Below are positions 45,418 through 53,875 of a stretch of DNA of 64,000 nt, in pieces. The translations under genes and the position numbers were made by a program. Location of the stretch: assembly GCF_001592875.1 (NCBI RefSeq), contig NZ_LSOF01000005.1, forward strand, positions 432,793 through 496,792, written 5' to 3'. A model generated the notes under the pieces. That model saw nothing but the letters and a program-made list of their open reading frames with translations, made no database searches and was not told the origin of the DNA. The DNA comes from Pseudomonas sp. BMS12. GTDB taxonomy: Bacteria; Pseudomonadota; Gammaproteobacteria; Pseudomonadales; Pseudomonadaceae. Each line of letters starts with the position of its first letter. Within the stretch, counting starts at the first letter, position 1.

Positions 45418-46359
45418 ATGCACCTGCAGCCAACCCCGCCGGGCATCCGCATCAGCCTCGCCGAGCTGATCGAGATGCGTCACCGCGTGCGCGAGGTGCA
45501 GCTGTTCTCCACCCCGGCCAAGCGCAGCCCGCTGATCGGCCTGCACCACTCCAAGCTGCGCGGGCGCGGCGTAGACTTCGACCAGGTGCGCGTGTACCAG
45601 CCAGGCGACGACGTGCGCACCATCGACTGGCGCGTCACCGCGCGCACCCAGGAGCCGCACACCAAGCTGTTCCACGAGGAGCGCGAACGGCCCATCTTCA
45701 TCATGGTCGAGCAGAGCCGGCGGCTGTTCTTCGGCTCTACCCTGCAATTCAAGTCAGTACTCGCCGCCCAGGCCGCCAGCCTGTTCGGCTGGGCCGCGCT
45801 GGCGCACAACGACCGTATCGGCGGCCTGGTGTTCGGCGATACCGAGCATCACGAGATCAAGCCACGGCGCAGCAAGCAGAGCCTGCTGCAGCTGCTCAAC
45901 CGCCTGGCCCGCGCCAACCAGGGCCTGCATACCGAAGCGCAGAACGGCCGCGACAGTTTCGGCCTGGCCCTGCGCCGCGCCCGTGAAGTGCTGCGCCCGG
46001 GCAGCCTGGCGATCATCCTGTGCGACGAGCGCGCCCTGAATGACGCCGCCGAACAGCAGCTGAGTCTGCTGGCCCGGCACACAGACCTGCTCCTGCTGCC
46101 GGTCTCCGATCCGCTCGACCATGGCCTGCCGGCCGCCGGTCTGCTGCGCTTCGCCGAACACGGCGCGCAGCTGGAGCTGGACACCCACGGCAGCGACCTG
46201 CGCAACGCCTACCAGCAACTGGCCGAACAGCGCCGAGCACGCTGGCAGCGCCTGACGCAGAAGCTCGGCGTGCCGCTGCTGCCGCTGTCCACAGGCCACG
46301 ACCTGGTCGAACAGCTGCGCGAACACCTCAGCGGCCAGCAGACGGGCAAGCGACCATGA
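45418..46359 (+). CDS. DUF58 domain protein
   Basis: The 313-residue product carries the DUF58 signature VRVYQPGDDVRTIDW and a VWA-like C-terminal half. Such proteins sit next to MoxR in almost all operons of this class and are thought to bind the ATPase or metal. It follows moxR by 22 bases and overlaps the next gene by four. Confidence 0.9.
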   Translation: MHLQPTPPGIRISLAELIEMRHRVREVQLFSTPAKRSPLIGLHHSKLRGRGVDFDQVRVYQPGDDVRTIDWRVTARTQEPHTKLFHEERERPIFIMVEQSRRLFFGSTLQFKSVLAAQAASLFGWAALAHNDRIGGLVFGDTEHHEIKPRRSKQSLLQLLNRLARANQGLHTEAQNGRDSFGLALRRAREVLRPGSLAIILCDERALNDAAEQQLSLLARHTDLLLLPVSDPLDHGLPAAGLLRFAEHGAQLELDTHGSDLRNAYQQLAEQRRARWQRLTQKLGVPLLPLSTGHDLVEQLREHLSGQQTGKRP

Positions 46360-46850
46360 ACCCGCTCGACCAGCTGCAACCGACCATCGCCCCGCCGCCC
46401 GTGGCCTGGTGGCCACCAGCGCCCGGCTGGTGGCTGCTCGCCGTGCTGCTGCCCCTGCTGTGCTGGGCGCTCTGGTACCTGCGCCGCTACCTGCCCCGGC
46501 GCCGCCAGCGCCAGCTCGCCGAACAACCGCTGGACCCGCTGCGCCAGGCCGCCCTCGACGAACTAGCCAGCCTGGCCAAACCCTACGACGGCGCCCCCGC
46601 CGGGCCCTGGCTACAGCAGCTCAACGCCCTGCTCAAACGCATGGCGCGCGCCCACTACCCACAGGACCATAGCCATACCCTGAGCGGCCGGGCCTGGCTG
46701 GCCTTCCTCGACAGCCGCTGTCCGGCCGCCGGCCTGACTCGCTGGATGATCCTGGTGGAAGGCGGCTACCGGGCCAACTGCAGCCTCGACGACAAGGCCA
46801 TCGAAGGCTTGCAGCAGGCCGTCGCCACCTGGATCCGCAAGCATGTTTGA
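46356..46850 (+). CDS. DUF4381 membrane protein
   Basis: The 164-residue product has one transmembrane helix (about residues 24-45, LLAVLLPLLCWALWYL) followed by a basic helix and a helical cytoplasmic part of DUF4381 type. It is overlapped with both neighbours (4 and 8 bases), so it is coupled in the bat operon. Confidence 0.88.
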   Translation: MNPLDQLQPTIAPPPVAWWPPAPGWWLLAVLLPLLCWALWYLRRYLPRRRQRQLAEQPLDPLRQAALDELASLAKPYDGAPAGPWLQQLNALLKRMARAHYPQDHSHTLSGRAWLAFLDSRCPAAGLTRWMILVEGGYRANCSLDDKAIEGLQQAVATWIRKHV

Positions 46851-47862
46851 GTTCGCCTGGCCCTGGGCCTTCCTCCTCGCGCCCCTGCCCTGGCTGCTGC
46901 GCCTGCTGCTGCCGGCGGCCGACAGCGGCGAGGCCGCACTCAAGGTCAGTTTCCTCTATGAGCTGGAAGGCCTCAGCGGCCGCCGCGCCCGCGCCAACCT
47001 GCCGGCCTGGCGCCAGCAGGCCCCCTTCGTGCTGCTGTGGCTGTTCCTGCTGCTGGCCGCCGCCCGCCCGGAATGGGTCGGCGAACCGCTGCCGCTGCCG
47101 GCCAGCGGCCGCGACCTGCTGCTGGCCGTGGACGTTTCCGGCTCCATGGAACATGACGACATGCAGTGGGACGGTGAGGACATCCCGCGCCTGGAACTGG
47201 TCAAGCGCCTGTTCGGCGACTTCATCGAGGATCGTCGCGGCGATCGTGTCGGCCTGATCCTGTTCGGCAGCCGCGCCTACCTGCAGTCGCCGCTGACCTT
47301 CGACCGCCACACCGTGCGCACCTGGCTGGACGAAGCGCTGATCAACATCGCCGGGCCGCAGACCGCCATCGGCGACGCCATCGGCCTGGCGGTCAAGCGT
47401 CTGCGCGAGCGTCCGGCCGACAGTCGCGTATTGGTGCTGATCACAGACGGTGCCAACAACGGCGGTGAGATCGAACCGCGTACCGCAGCGCGCCTGGCCG
47501 CCGAGCAGCGGGTGAAGATCTACACCATCGGCATCGGCGCCGACCCCGAGCAGAGCGGCATCATGGGCATGCTCGGCCTCAATCCCGGAGTCGATCTGGA
47601 CGAGGCGACCCTGATCGCCATCGCCAAGCAGACCGGCGGCCAGTATTTCCGCGCCCGCAGCAGCGAAGAACTGCAGGACATCGAAAGCACCCTCGACCGC
47701 CTCGAACCGGCCGCCCAACTGCCAACCCGGGCACGCCCGGCACACGCCCTGTACGCCTGGCCGCTGGCCATCGCGCTGCTCATCAGCCTGTTGCTGGTCG
47801 CCCGCGAGCTGTGGCCGCAGCACTGGCAGACGCTCACCTCACGCTTCGGGGGGGCCGCCTGA
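46843..47862 (+). CDS. batA: BatA-like von Willebrand A domain protein
   Basis: The 339-residue product has two N-terminal helices, a VWA domain with an intact metal site DVSGSM (Asp97, Ser99, Ser101), a TDGANNGG loop, and a C-terminal helix. It is an inner-membrane protein with the VWA domain in the periplasm, the usual BatA layout. The stop overlaps the next start (TGATG). Confidence 0.92.
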   Translation: MFEFAWPWAFLLAPLPWLLRLLLPAADSGEAALKVSFLYELEGLSGRRARANLPAWRQQAPFVLLWLFLLLAAARPEWVGEPLPLPASGRDLLLAVDVSGSMEHDDMQWDGEDIPRLELVKRLFGDFIEDRRGDRVGLILFGSRAYLQSPLTFDRHTVRTWLDEALINIAGPQTAIGDAIGLAVKRLRERPADSRVLVLITDGANNGGEIEPRTAARLAAEQRVKIYTIGIGADPEQSGIMGMLGLNPGVDLDEATLIAIAKQTGGQYFRARSSEELQDIESTLDRLEPAAQLPTRARPAHALYAWPLAIALLISLLLVARELWPQHWQTLTSRFGGAA

Positions 47863-49613
47863 TGGAATGGCTCTGGCCGCAATGGCTGCGCCCCTTCTGG
47901 CTGCTCCTGCTGCCGCTGCTCGGCTGGCTGCTCTGGCTGCTCTGGCACCGCCAGCGCCGCAGCGGACGCTGGCAGACACTGCTGCCGGCCGCCTTTCAGG
48001 CGGTACTGCTGTCCGGTGGCCGCGCCCGCAGCAACCGCCTACCCTGGATCGCCCTCGGCCTGGCCTGGCTGCTGGCCGTGCTGGCCCTGCTCGGCCCCAG
48101 CTGGCAACGCATGGAACAGGCCAGCCAGAAACGCGCCGACCCGCTGGTGGTGCTGCTCGAACTGACCCCGGCCATGCTCGCTGGCGATGCCGCGCCGAAC
48201 CGTCTGGAACAGGCCAAGCGCAAGCTGCTCGACCTGCTGCAGGCCCGCCGCGACGCACAGACCGCGATCATCGTCTATGCCGGCAGCGCCCATACCCTGG
48301 TACCCCTGTCCGACGACCTGGCCACCACGCGCAACCTGCTCGAAGCGGTCAAGCCGTCGATCATGCCCGAGCCCGGCCGCCAGGCGGACCTGGCCGTGGC
48401 CAAGGCCCTGGCCCTGCTCGAACAGGGCGCCCAGGGCCGCGGCCGGTTGCTGCTGATCGGCAGCGAACTGAGCGACGCCGAGCGCGATGGCATTCGCGCG
48501 AGCCTGCAGGGCCGCCGCGAGCGCCTGGCGATCCTCGGTGTCGGCAGTCTCGAGGGCGCGCCGATTCGCAGTGAGAACGGCACGTTCCTCAAGGACGCCA
48601 ACGGCACCATCCTGGTACCGCGCCTGGACGAGGCCGGCCTGCGCCGCTTCGCCAACGACCTGGGCGGCCAGTACCGCAGGGCACGCCCTGGCGATGACGA
48701 CCTGCAGGCCCTCGGCCTGCTGGACGGCCCGCAGGAACTGCGCGACAGCGGCGAGCCGACCCAGCTGGCGGCCTGGGCCGACCAGGGCCACTGGCTGCTG
48801 CTGCCACTGTTGCTGCTGGCCGCCTGCGCCGGGCGCCGTGGCTGGCTGTTCTGCCTGCCGCTGTTGCTGCTACTCGGCCCACAGCCCAGCTACGCCTTCG
48901 GCTGGAACGACCTGTGGCTGCGCCCGGACCAGCAGGGCCAGCGCCTGCTGCAGACAGACCAGCCCAAGGAAGCCGCCGGCCATTTCCAGGATCCGCAGTG
49001 GCAGGGCGAGGCCCTGTACCGCGCCGGTGACTACCCCGCCGCCGCCGAACGCTTCGCCCAGGCCGACACCGCCGCTGCCCACTACAACCGCGGCAACGCC
49101 CTGGCCAAGAGCAACGAACTGGAAGCCGCCCTGGACGCCTACGAACAGGCCCTGGAGCGCCAGCCCGAATTTCCCCAGGCCCTGCAGAACAAGGCCCTGG
49201 TCGAGCAGCTGCTGCGCCAGCAGCAACAGCAGCAATCGCAGCAGAACCAGAACAGGCAACAGCAAGAGCAGAGCCCGCAGGAATCGCAACAACCCGCCAC
49301 CGGGAAAACATCACCCGGCCAGGGCGAGCAGTCCGAGCAACAGCCACAGGCTCAGCCCGAGCAGCAGGCGGGGCAGCAGCAAGCACAGGAAGGCCAGGAA
49401 CAAGCCGCCGAGCGCCAACAGCAGGCCAATGCCCAGCAAGCTGGCGAAGGCGAAACGCAAACCGACACCCAGGGCAGCACCGCCGAACCTCTCGACGGCG
49501 AACAGCGCGACGCCCTGGAGCAATGGCTGCGGCAGATCCCGGACGACCCGGGCGAGCTGCTGCGGCGCAAATTCCGTTACGAACAACAGCAACGCCAGGA
49601 ACAGTCCCGATGA
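47862..49613 (+). CDS. BatB/BatC-like VWA-TPR fusion protein with Gln-rich tail
   Basis: The 583-residue product has N-terminal helices, a VWA-like domain, two more helices near residues 310-345, a TPR motif (HYNRGNALAKSNELEAALDAY, part) and a very Gln-rich tail. The VWA metal motif is degenerate: Glu100-Leu-Thr102-Pro-Ala104 replaces Asp-x-Ser-x-Ser. Its start overlaps the batA stop and its stop overlaps the batD start. It joins what are separate BatB and BatC proteins in other bacteria. Confidence 0.88.
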   Translation: MEWLWPQWLRPFWLLLLPLLGWLLWLLWHRQRRSGRWQTLLPAAFQAVLLSGGRARSNRLPWIALGLAWLLAVLALLGPSWQRMEQASQKRADPLVVLLELTPAMLAGDAAPNRLEQAKRKLLDLLQARRDAQTAIIVYAGSAHTLVPLSDDLATTRNLLEAVKPSIMPEPGRQADLAVAKALALLEQGAQGRGRLLLIGSELSDAERDGIRASLQGRRERLAILGVGSLEGAPIRSENGTFLKDANGTILVPRLDEAGLRRFANDLGGQYRRARPGDDDLQALGLLDGPQELRDSGEPTQLAAWADQGHWLLLPLLLLAACAGRRGWLFCLPLLLLLGPQPSYAFGWNDLWLRPDQQGQRLLQTDQPKEAAGHFQDPQWQGEALYRAGDYPAAAERFAQADTAAAHYNRGNALAKSNELEAALDAYEQALERQPEFPQALQNKALVEQLLRQQQQQQSQQNQNRQQQEQSPQESQQPATGKTSPGQGEQSEQQPQAQPEQQAGQQQAQEGQEQAAERQQQANAQQAGEGETQTDTQGSTAEPLDGEQRDALEQWLRQIPDDPGELLRRKFRYEQQQRQEQSR

Positions 49614-51241
49614 AGCGCCTGCTTTGCGCCCTCCTCCTTTGCCTCGCCACCCTGCAGGCCAGTGCCGCCGGCTTCTCCGCCACCGTCGACCGCGCCCGCC
49701 TGAACGAGGGCGAGTCGCTGGACCTTATCCTCGAATCGGACGATGTCACGGTGTTCGGCATGCCCGATCTGGAACCGCTCAAGCAGCAGTTCGAGGTCGT
49801 CAGCACACGCCAGGAAAACCGCCTCTCCAGCTTCGACGGCAAGGCCCGCGCCAGCACACGCTGGATCGTCACCCTGCTGCCGCTGCAGACCGGCTTCGTG
49901 GTGGTGCCGCCGCTCAAGCTGGGCGATGCAGAGAGTCAGCCGATCACCCTGGAAGTGGTCAAGACCGAAGCCGGCGGCAAGCTGGCACCGATCTTCATCG
50001 ACGCCAGCCTGGATCATGAGAGCGTCTACGTGCAGGCCCAGGTGGTGCTGACCCTGCGCATCTACCACTCGGTCTCGCTGTACGACGACAGCAGCCTCAC
50101 GCCGCTGAACATCCCCGATGCACGCGTCGAGCAGCTGGGCGACCCGCGCACCTACGAAACCGATGTCAACGGCGTGCGCCATGGCGTGATCGAGCTGCGC
50201 TACGCCATCTTCCCGCAGCAGAGCGGCGAGCTGACCATCCCTTCCCAGGTGTTCAGCGCCACCCCGGCGCTGCGCTCGTCGGCCCAGGACTACAACCCCT
50301 TCGGCCCGCGCCCGGGGCGCCTGACCCGCGTGCGCTCGCCGCAGATTCCCCTGCAGGTGAAACCCAAGCCAGCGGCCTGGCCGGCCGACGCCCCCTGGCT
50401 GCCGGCCCGCGCGCTGACCCTCAGCGAAGCCTGGAGCCCCGAGCCGGGCGCGACGCTGAACATCGGCGACTCGCTGACGCGCAACCTCATGCTGCGTGCC
50501 GAGGGACTGTCCAGCGCCCAGCTGCCGCCAATGCCGATTCAGGACGTGAGCGGGCTGCGCCGCTACCCGGACCAGCCGCAGCTGCGCAACCAGACCAATG
50601 ACAAGGGCCTGGCCGGCAGCCGCGAGGAAAGCGAGGCGCTGGTCGCCAGCCAGAGCGGCCACATCAGCCTGCCGGCCGTACAGGTACGCTGGTGGAACAC
50701 CGAGACCGACCGCCTGGAAACCGCCAGCCTGCCCGCCCGCGAGCTGCAGGTGGCGAACAATCCCAGCCTTGAGGTGGAGGCACCGGTCGACAACGTCGGC
50801 GAAATCAGCCCCAGCGACGTATCCCCCCTCTGGCCCTGGCAGCTGGCCTGCCTGCTGCTGAGCCTGAGCACCCTGCTCGGCTTCGGCCTGTGGTGGCGCG
50901 CCCGCCGCCAGCCGGCGATCCTGCCCACGGCGCAGACCGGCCCCAGCCCACGCACCCTGCTCGACGACATCAAGCGCGCCTGCCAGGCCAACGACAGCCA
51001 AGCCAGCCGCCAGGCCATCGACGCCTGGGCGCGCCAGCAACCGGAAACCCTGGCCGACATGGCCGAACGCTTCCTGCCGCTGTCCGAAGCCCTCGACGGT
51101 CTGAACGGCGCGCTGTACAGCGAGAGCGGCCACCAATGGCAAGGCGAGAGCCTGTGGAAAGCGATCCGCAGCCTGCCGCCGCTCGAAACCGCTACCCACC
51201 CGCAGGAAGCCAGCCCGCTGCCGCCGCTATACCCACGCTGA
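49610..51241 (+). CDS. batD: BatD family protein
   Basis: The 543-residue product has a signal sequence (MKRLLCALLLCLATL..., cleaved near residue 20), repeated beta domains of the BatD type, one transmembrane helix at about residue 410 and a short cytoplasmic end. BatD proteins complete the Bat complex of the envelope. The ATG at 49610 overlaps the previous stop and is the real start even though the frame is open further upstream. Confidence 0.92.
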   Translation: MKRLLCALLLCLATLQASAAGFSATVDRARLNEGESLDLILESDDVTVFGMPDLEPLKQQFEVVSTRQENRLSSFDGKARASTRWIVTLLPLQTGFVVVPPLKLGDAESQPITLEVVKTEAGGKLAPIFIDASLDHESVYVQAQVVLTLRIYHSVSLYDDSSLTPLNIPDARVEQLGDPRTYETDVNGVRHGVIELRYAIFPQQSGELTIPSQVFSATPALRSSAQDYNPFGPRPGRLTRVRSPQIPLQVKPKPAAWPADAPWLPARALTLSEAWSPEPGATLNIGDSLTRNLMLRAEGLSSAQLPPMPIQDVSGLRRYPDQPQLRNQTNDKGLAGSREESEALVASQSGHISLPAVQVRWWNTETDRLETASLPARELQVANNPSLEVEAPVDNVGEISPSDVSPLWPWQLACLLLSLSTLLGFGLWWRARRQPAILPTAQTGPSPRTLLDDIKRACQANDSQASRQAIDAWARQQPETLADMAERFLPLSEALDGLNGALYSESGHQWQGESLWKAIRSLPPLETATHPQEASPLPPLYPR

Positions 51242-51263
51242 TCAGGATTCCAGGGACGGAAAC

Positions 51264-51881
51264 ATGACACTCAAGGAAGAACTCGCCGCCTTCTACCGCC
51301 GCTGCGGCTTCAGCGACAGCGCCGACCGCCAGGCCTGCACGGTGCCGGTCTACACCGGGTGCTTGCTGGTACCGCTGCCGAATATCGAAACCCGCCACCG
51401 CTATCTCAAGTACCACGACCTGCACCACGTCGCGACCGGCTACAGCACCGGGCGCATCGGCGAAGGCGAAGTCAGCGCCTGGGAGCTGGGCACCGGCTCG
51501 ATGCTCAACTCACCCCTGCTCGGCACCATGAACCTGATCGCCCTCTCCACCGGCCTGGTGCTCGAACCCAAACGCATGTGGCGCGCCTTCCGCCGTGGCT
51601 GCCGCAGCCGCAACCTCTACCCGCAGGCCATGCGCACGAAGATCGATCGCGAGCACTGGCCCGACCTACCCACCCTGCGCCAGGCACTGCTGGAGAGCCG
51701 CTGCGATCCTCTGCCACTCGCCCTGCGCAGCCTGGAGTTCACCGCCTACGCCGCCACGGCCATGCTCATCCACGCGCTGATCGCCATCCCTGCCGTCTGC
51801 ACCCGCGTGGTGACCGATATCGGCCTGGGCTACAGCTTCTTCCAGGTAATCAAGCCAGCCAAACGCAACGACCTGTACTGA
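51264..51881 (+). CDS. Coq4-like protein
   Basis: The 205-residue product shows the Coq4 zinc motif exactly: His51-Asp52-x-x-His55 then eleven residues then Glu67 (HDLHHVATGY...GE). Coq4 acts in ubiquinone synthesis in mitochondria and alphaproteobacteria; this gammaproteobacterial member may do something else. It has weak C-terminal hydrophobic stretches. It starts 22 bases after batD and may belong to its transcript. Confidence 0.65.
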   Translation: MTLKEELAAFYRRCGFSDSADRQACTVPVYTGCLLVPLPNIETRHRYLKYHDLHHVATGYSTGRIGEGEVSAWELGTGSMLNSPLLGTMNLIALSTGLVLEPKRMWRAFRRGCRSRNLYPQAMRTKIDREHWPDLPTLRQALLESRCDPLPLALRSLEFTAYAATAMLIHALIAIPAVCTRVVTDIGLGYSFFQVIKPAKRNDLY

Positions 51882-51899
51882 GCACAAGGAAGACCGCCG

Positions 51900-52265
51900 A
51901 TGAGCAACCTCAACAGCGTGGAACTCAAGACCCTAGTGCCCGCCAAGGACTTCGCCCGCTCCCAGGCCTTCTACCAGGCCCTGGGCTTCGGCATGCCCTG
52001 GCGCGACGACAACCTGGCCTATATGCGCCACGGTACCTGCAGCTTCCTGCTGCAGAACTTCTACGTACGCGAGCAGGCGGAAAACTTCGTCATGCACCTG
52101 CTGGTGGAAGATGTGGATGCCTGGCACCGCCACCTTAGCGAGTCGGGCCTGGCCGAACGCTTTGCCGTGCGCATGGGAGACCTGGTCGACCAACCCTGGG
52201 GGATGCGGGAGTTCGTACTGTTCGACCCGAGCGGGGTGCTCTGGCATATCGCGCAGAATATGTAG
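51900..52265 (+). CDS. VOC-family (glyoxalase/bleomycin-resistance-like) protein
   Basis: The 121-residue product has one VOC domain with the pattern LVPAKDFARSQAFYQALGF and a FDPSGVLWHI end. Such proteins are small dioxygenases, lyases or sequestering proteins; the substrate cannot be named. It follows the Coq4-like gene by 18 bases. Confidence 0.87.
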   Translation: MSNLNSVELKTLVPAKDFARSQAFYQALGFGMPWRDDNLAYMRHGTCSFLLQNFYVREQAENFVMHLLVEDVDAWHRHLSESGLAERFAVRMGDLVDQPWGMREFVLFDPSGVLWHIAQNM

Positions 52266-52312
52266 AGGCTGTCCGTTTCTCGATTTGTGCAGAGTTTGCC
52301 GAAAGTCTGTAA

Positions 52313-52331
52313 TCGGCCAGAAGCGGCCGTC
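52313..52331 (+). repeat. Short motif copy 1 (TCGGCCANNAGCGGNC)
   Basis: TCGGCCAGAAGCGGCCGTC lies in the gap after the VOC gene. Related copies are at 53627-53645 and, inverted, 55241-55256. Confidence 0.5.
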
Positions 52332-52497
52332 GGTCTAGGCAATTCTGCGCCTGTCCACAGGCTACAGCTGCCTACTGAAGGCCCCTTGGAATAGTTAATT
52401 GCAATCATGTCAGGCATGGCATGCTGTAGACTGCTCACCAATTTTAACCTCTCCTCCAGTAGCCCTATGAGCTGTGTATGAAAGTACAAGGATTGTC

Positions 52498-52929
52498 ATG
52501 CTGATCAAATGCCCAGGCTGCTCTAAATCAAATGATCTAAATCTGTCTACTCAAGTTAATTGTGGGCACTGCAAAGAGCCGCTGACTGGACACACCTACG
52601 GAAAGATCAAGAAGTCGGTAGGAGCTGTAGTTGTGGCCTTTGGAGTTGGTGTAATCGGAACTAAAGAGTTGGTCGACCATAAGGGATATATGGATCGCTA
52701 CTCCATAACGAATGAGTATGCGATTATCGATATGTGTCTTAGTTCATCGCAGCGACCTTTGGACAGCTACAAATACGCAGGTAAGAGGGATGACTGTATC
52801 TGCGCTTTAGGTGCGGTGCAGAAGACTTTCAAGGTCAAGGATTTCAACGAGAACACGGATAAATACCTGGCGGCCTTTGAGTCGGCAGCCAGGCAGTGCA
52901 AGCATACTAGGACGTCCTTGTCCTACTAA
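52498..52929 (+). CDS. Zinc-ribbon membrane protein of unknown function
   Basis: The 143-residue product has an N-terminal zinc ribbon (Cys5, Cys8, Cys22, Cys25: CPGC...CGHC), a hydrophobic segment (AVVVAFGVGVIG, about residues 42-54) and a charged C-terminal part with a few Cys. AAGGA lies before the ATG. The region is AT-richer than the flanks. No known function. Confidence 0.65.
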   Translation: MLIKCPGCSKSNDLNLSTQVNCGHCKEPLTGHTYGKIKKSVGAVVVAFGVGVIGTKELVDHKGYMDRYSITNEYAIIDMCLSSSQRPLDSYKYAGKRDDCICALGAVQKTFKVKDFNENTDKYLAAFESAARQCKHTRTSLSY

Positions 52930-52938
52930 CGCTGGATA

Positions 52939-53142
52939 TTACCGTTTTGGAGCTGGCGGGTTGTTATCACGACCGCCGCCGGAGGGCATGCCATCATTTT
53001 TGCTCGGCCAACCAGCACCCTTGCTGCTTGCGGCCGATTGAGCGCGCGAGGCGAAAGAGGCTTTTGGAATCTGGCCTCCATTTAACCTTGCGGTAGCGGA
53101 GGCAATGCGCGAAGCGTCGGCTTGAGTCATTTTTTTGGACAT
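52939..53142 (-). CDS. Small SMP-like protein
   Basis: The 67-residue product opens MSKKMTQADASRIASATA and continues with GGQIPKASFASRAQSAA, the look of seed-maturation-protein-like small proteins found in many bacteria. AAGGAA lies seven bases before the ATG at 53142; an ATG at 53148 is too close to it. It is convergent with the zinc-ribbon gene (gap of 9 bases). Function unknown. Confidence 0.65.
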   Translation of the reverse strand: MSKKMTQADASRIASATARLNGGQIPKASFASRAQSAASSKGAGWPSKNDGMPSGGGRDNNPPAPKR

Positions 53143-53218
53143 TTTCATTTCCTTCCATCAGTGGTTTTAGGTGTCCCCGCTGGGACGACCCGAACATTAG
53201 CTAGGTGCATGGGGACAG

Positions 53219-53593
53219 ATGGGGACAGAAACAGAGCTGTTACAGCGGGAAATCAAAAAGTTGATCAAGCAGCTGGGTTGGTCGCAAAAACGCTTCTCCC
53301 GTGAGCTTCTTGCGATGACTGATGAGGGTGACTGTGCGAATGAGAAAGAGGTGGGGCAATACGAGGAACGTGTGAAGAAGCACCTTTCAAGGTCTGCTAC
53401 CAAACCAGACCTCTTGCAACGTTACCTTCACCAACTTCAGCAGCACGAAGCGTTCGCAAATTTGAAGGTACTTGTTCCCCACTCCGCTCCTGTTGAGGGT
53501 TTCAGCAGGGATTTTGTGGAGGGCATGCAGCTAATTTCGATCAGACTTGATGAGGAGCTGCTTAAGGGCGAGGTAGATGATAAAGGCTTCTAA
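53219..53593 (+). CDS. Small helical protein with HTH-like N-terminus
   Basis: The 124-residue product is charged and mostly helical. The N-terminal part (LIKQLGWSQKRFSRELLA) resembles a lambda-repressor-like helix-turn-helix. No ribosome-binding site stands out. Alternative: a standalone accessory protein of an HNH system. Function unknown. Confidence 0.5.
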   Translation: MGTETELLQREIKKLIKQLGWSQKRFSRELLAMTDEGDCANEKEVGQYEERVKKHLSRSATKPDLLQRYLHQLQQHEAFANLKVLVPHSAPVEGFSRDFVEGMQLISIRLDEELLKGEVDDKGF

Positions 53594-53626
53594 TGAACGC
53601 TTCGTGCCTGATACGACTGGCGCTGA

Positions 53627-53645
53627 TCGGCCATGAGCGGTCATT
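53627..53645 (+). repeat. Short motif copy 2 (TCGGCCANNAGCGGNC)
   Basis: TCGGCCATGAGCGGTCATT agrees with copy 1 at all fixed positions of the core. It lies in the gap between the small helical gene and the HNH gene end. Confidence 0.45.
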
Positions 53646-53710
53646 AACGCTTGGCATAACGATATGCGCAGCAGGCAAAGCTAGCCGGAGCATGCCCGTT
53701 GATGGAGTAG

Positions 53711-53827
53711 CTAGACCTCGGCACTTTTGTTGTAACTGTTAGGCGCCTCGTAATGCGCTAAAAACTCATACAGGCTATCAACGAGCGCTTTGTCCTCAAA
53801 TGCCTTTGCAACCACGGCTGAAACCAT
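53711..53827 (-). CDS. Possible small ORF (38 residues) after the HNH gene
   Basis: From ATG 53827 to a TAG at 53711 the minus strand reads MVSAVVAKAFEDKALVDSLY and on to NKSAEV, a believable protein-like composition. It is in the same frame as the HNH gene and follows its stop; 54 sense codons lie between the two stops. It may be a separate gene, or a tail cut off the HNH gene by a stop mutation. Confidence 0.3.
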   Translation of the reverse strand: MVSAVVAKAFEDKALVDSLYEFLAHYEAPNSYNKSAEV

Positions 53828-53875
53828 AAGACCGATGCTATGGGCTTCACGGCGAAGACCGCGTCTGCTCAGCAG

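Noticed and set aside
49200..49460. CAG/CAA-rich tract as a microsatellite
   Set aside because: It is an in-frame Gln-rich protein tail with mixed codons, common in BatC-type proteins.
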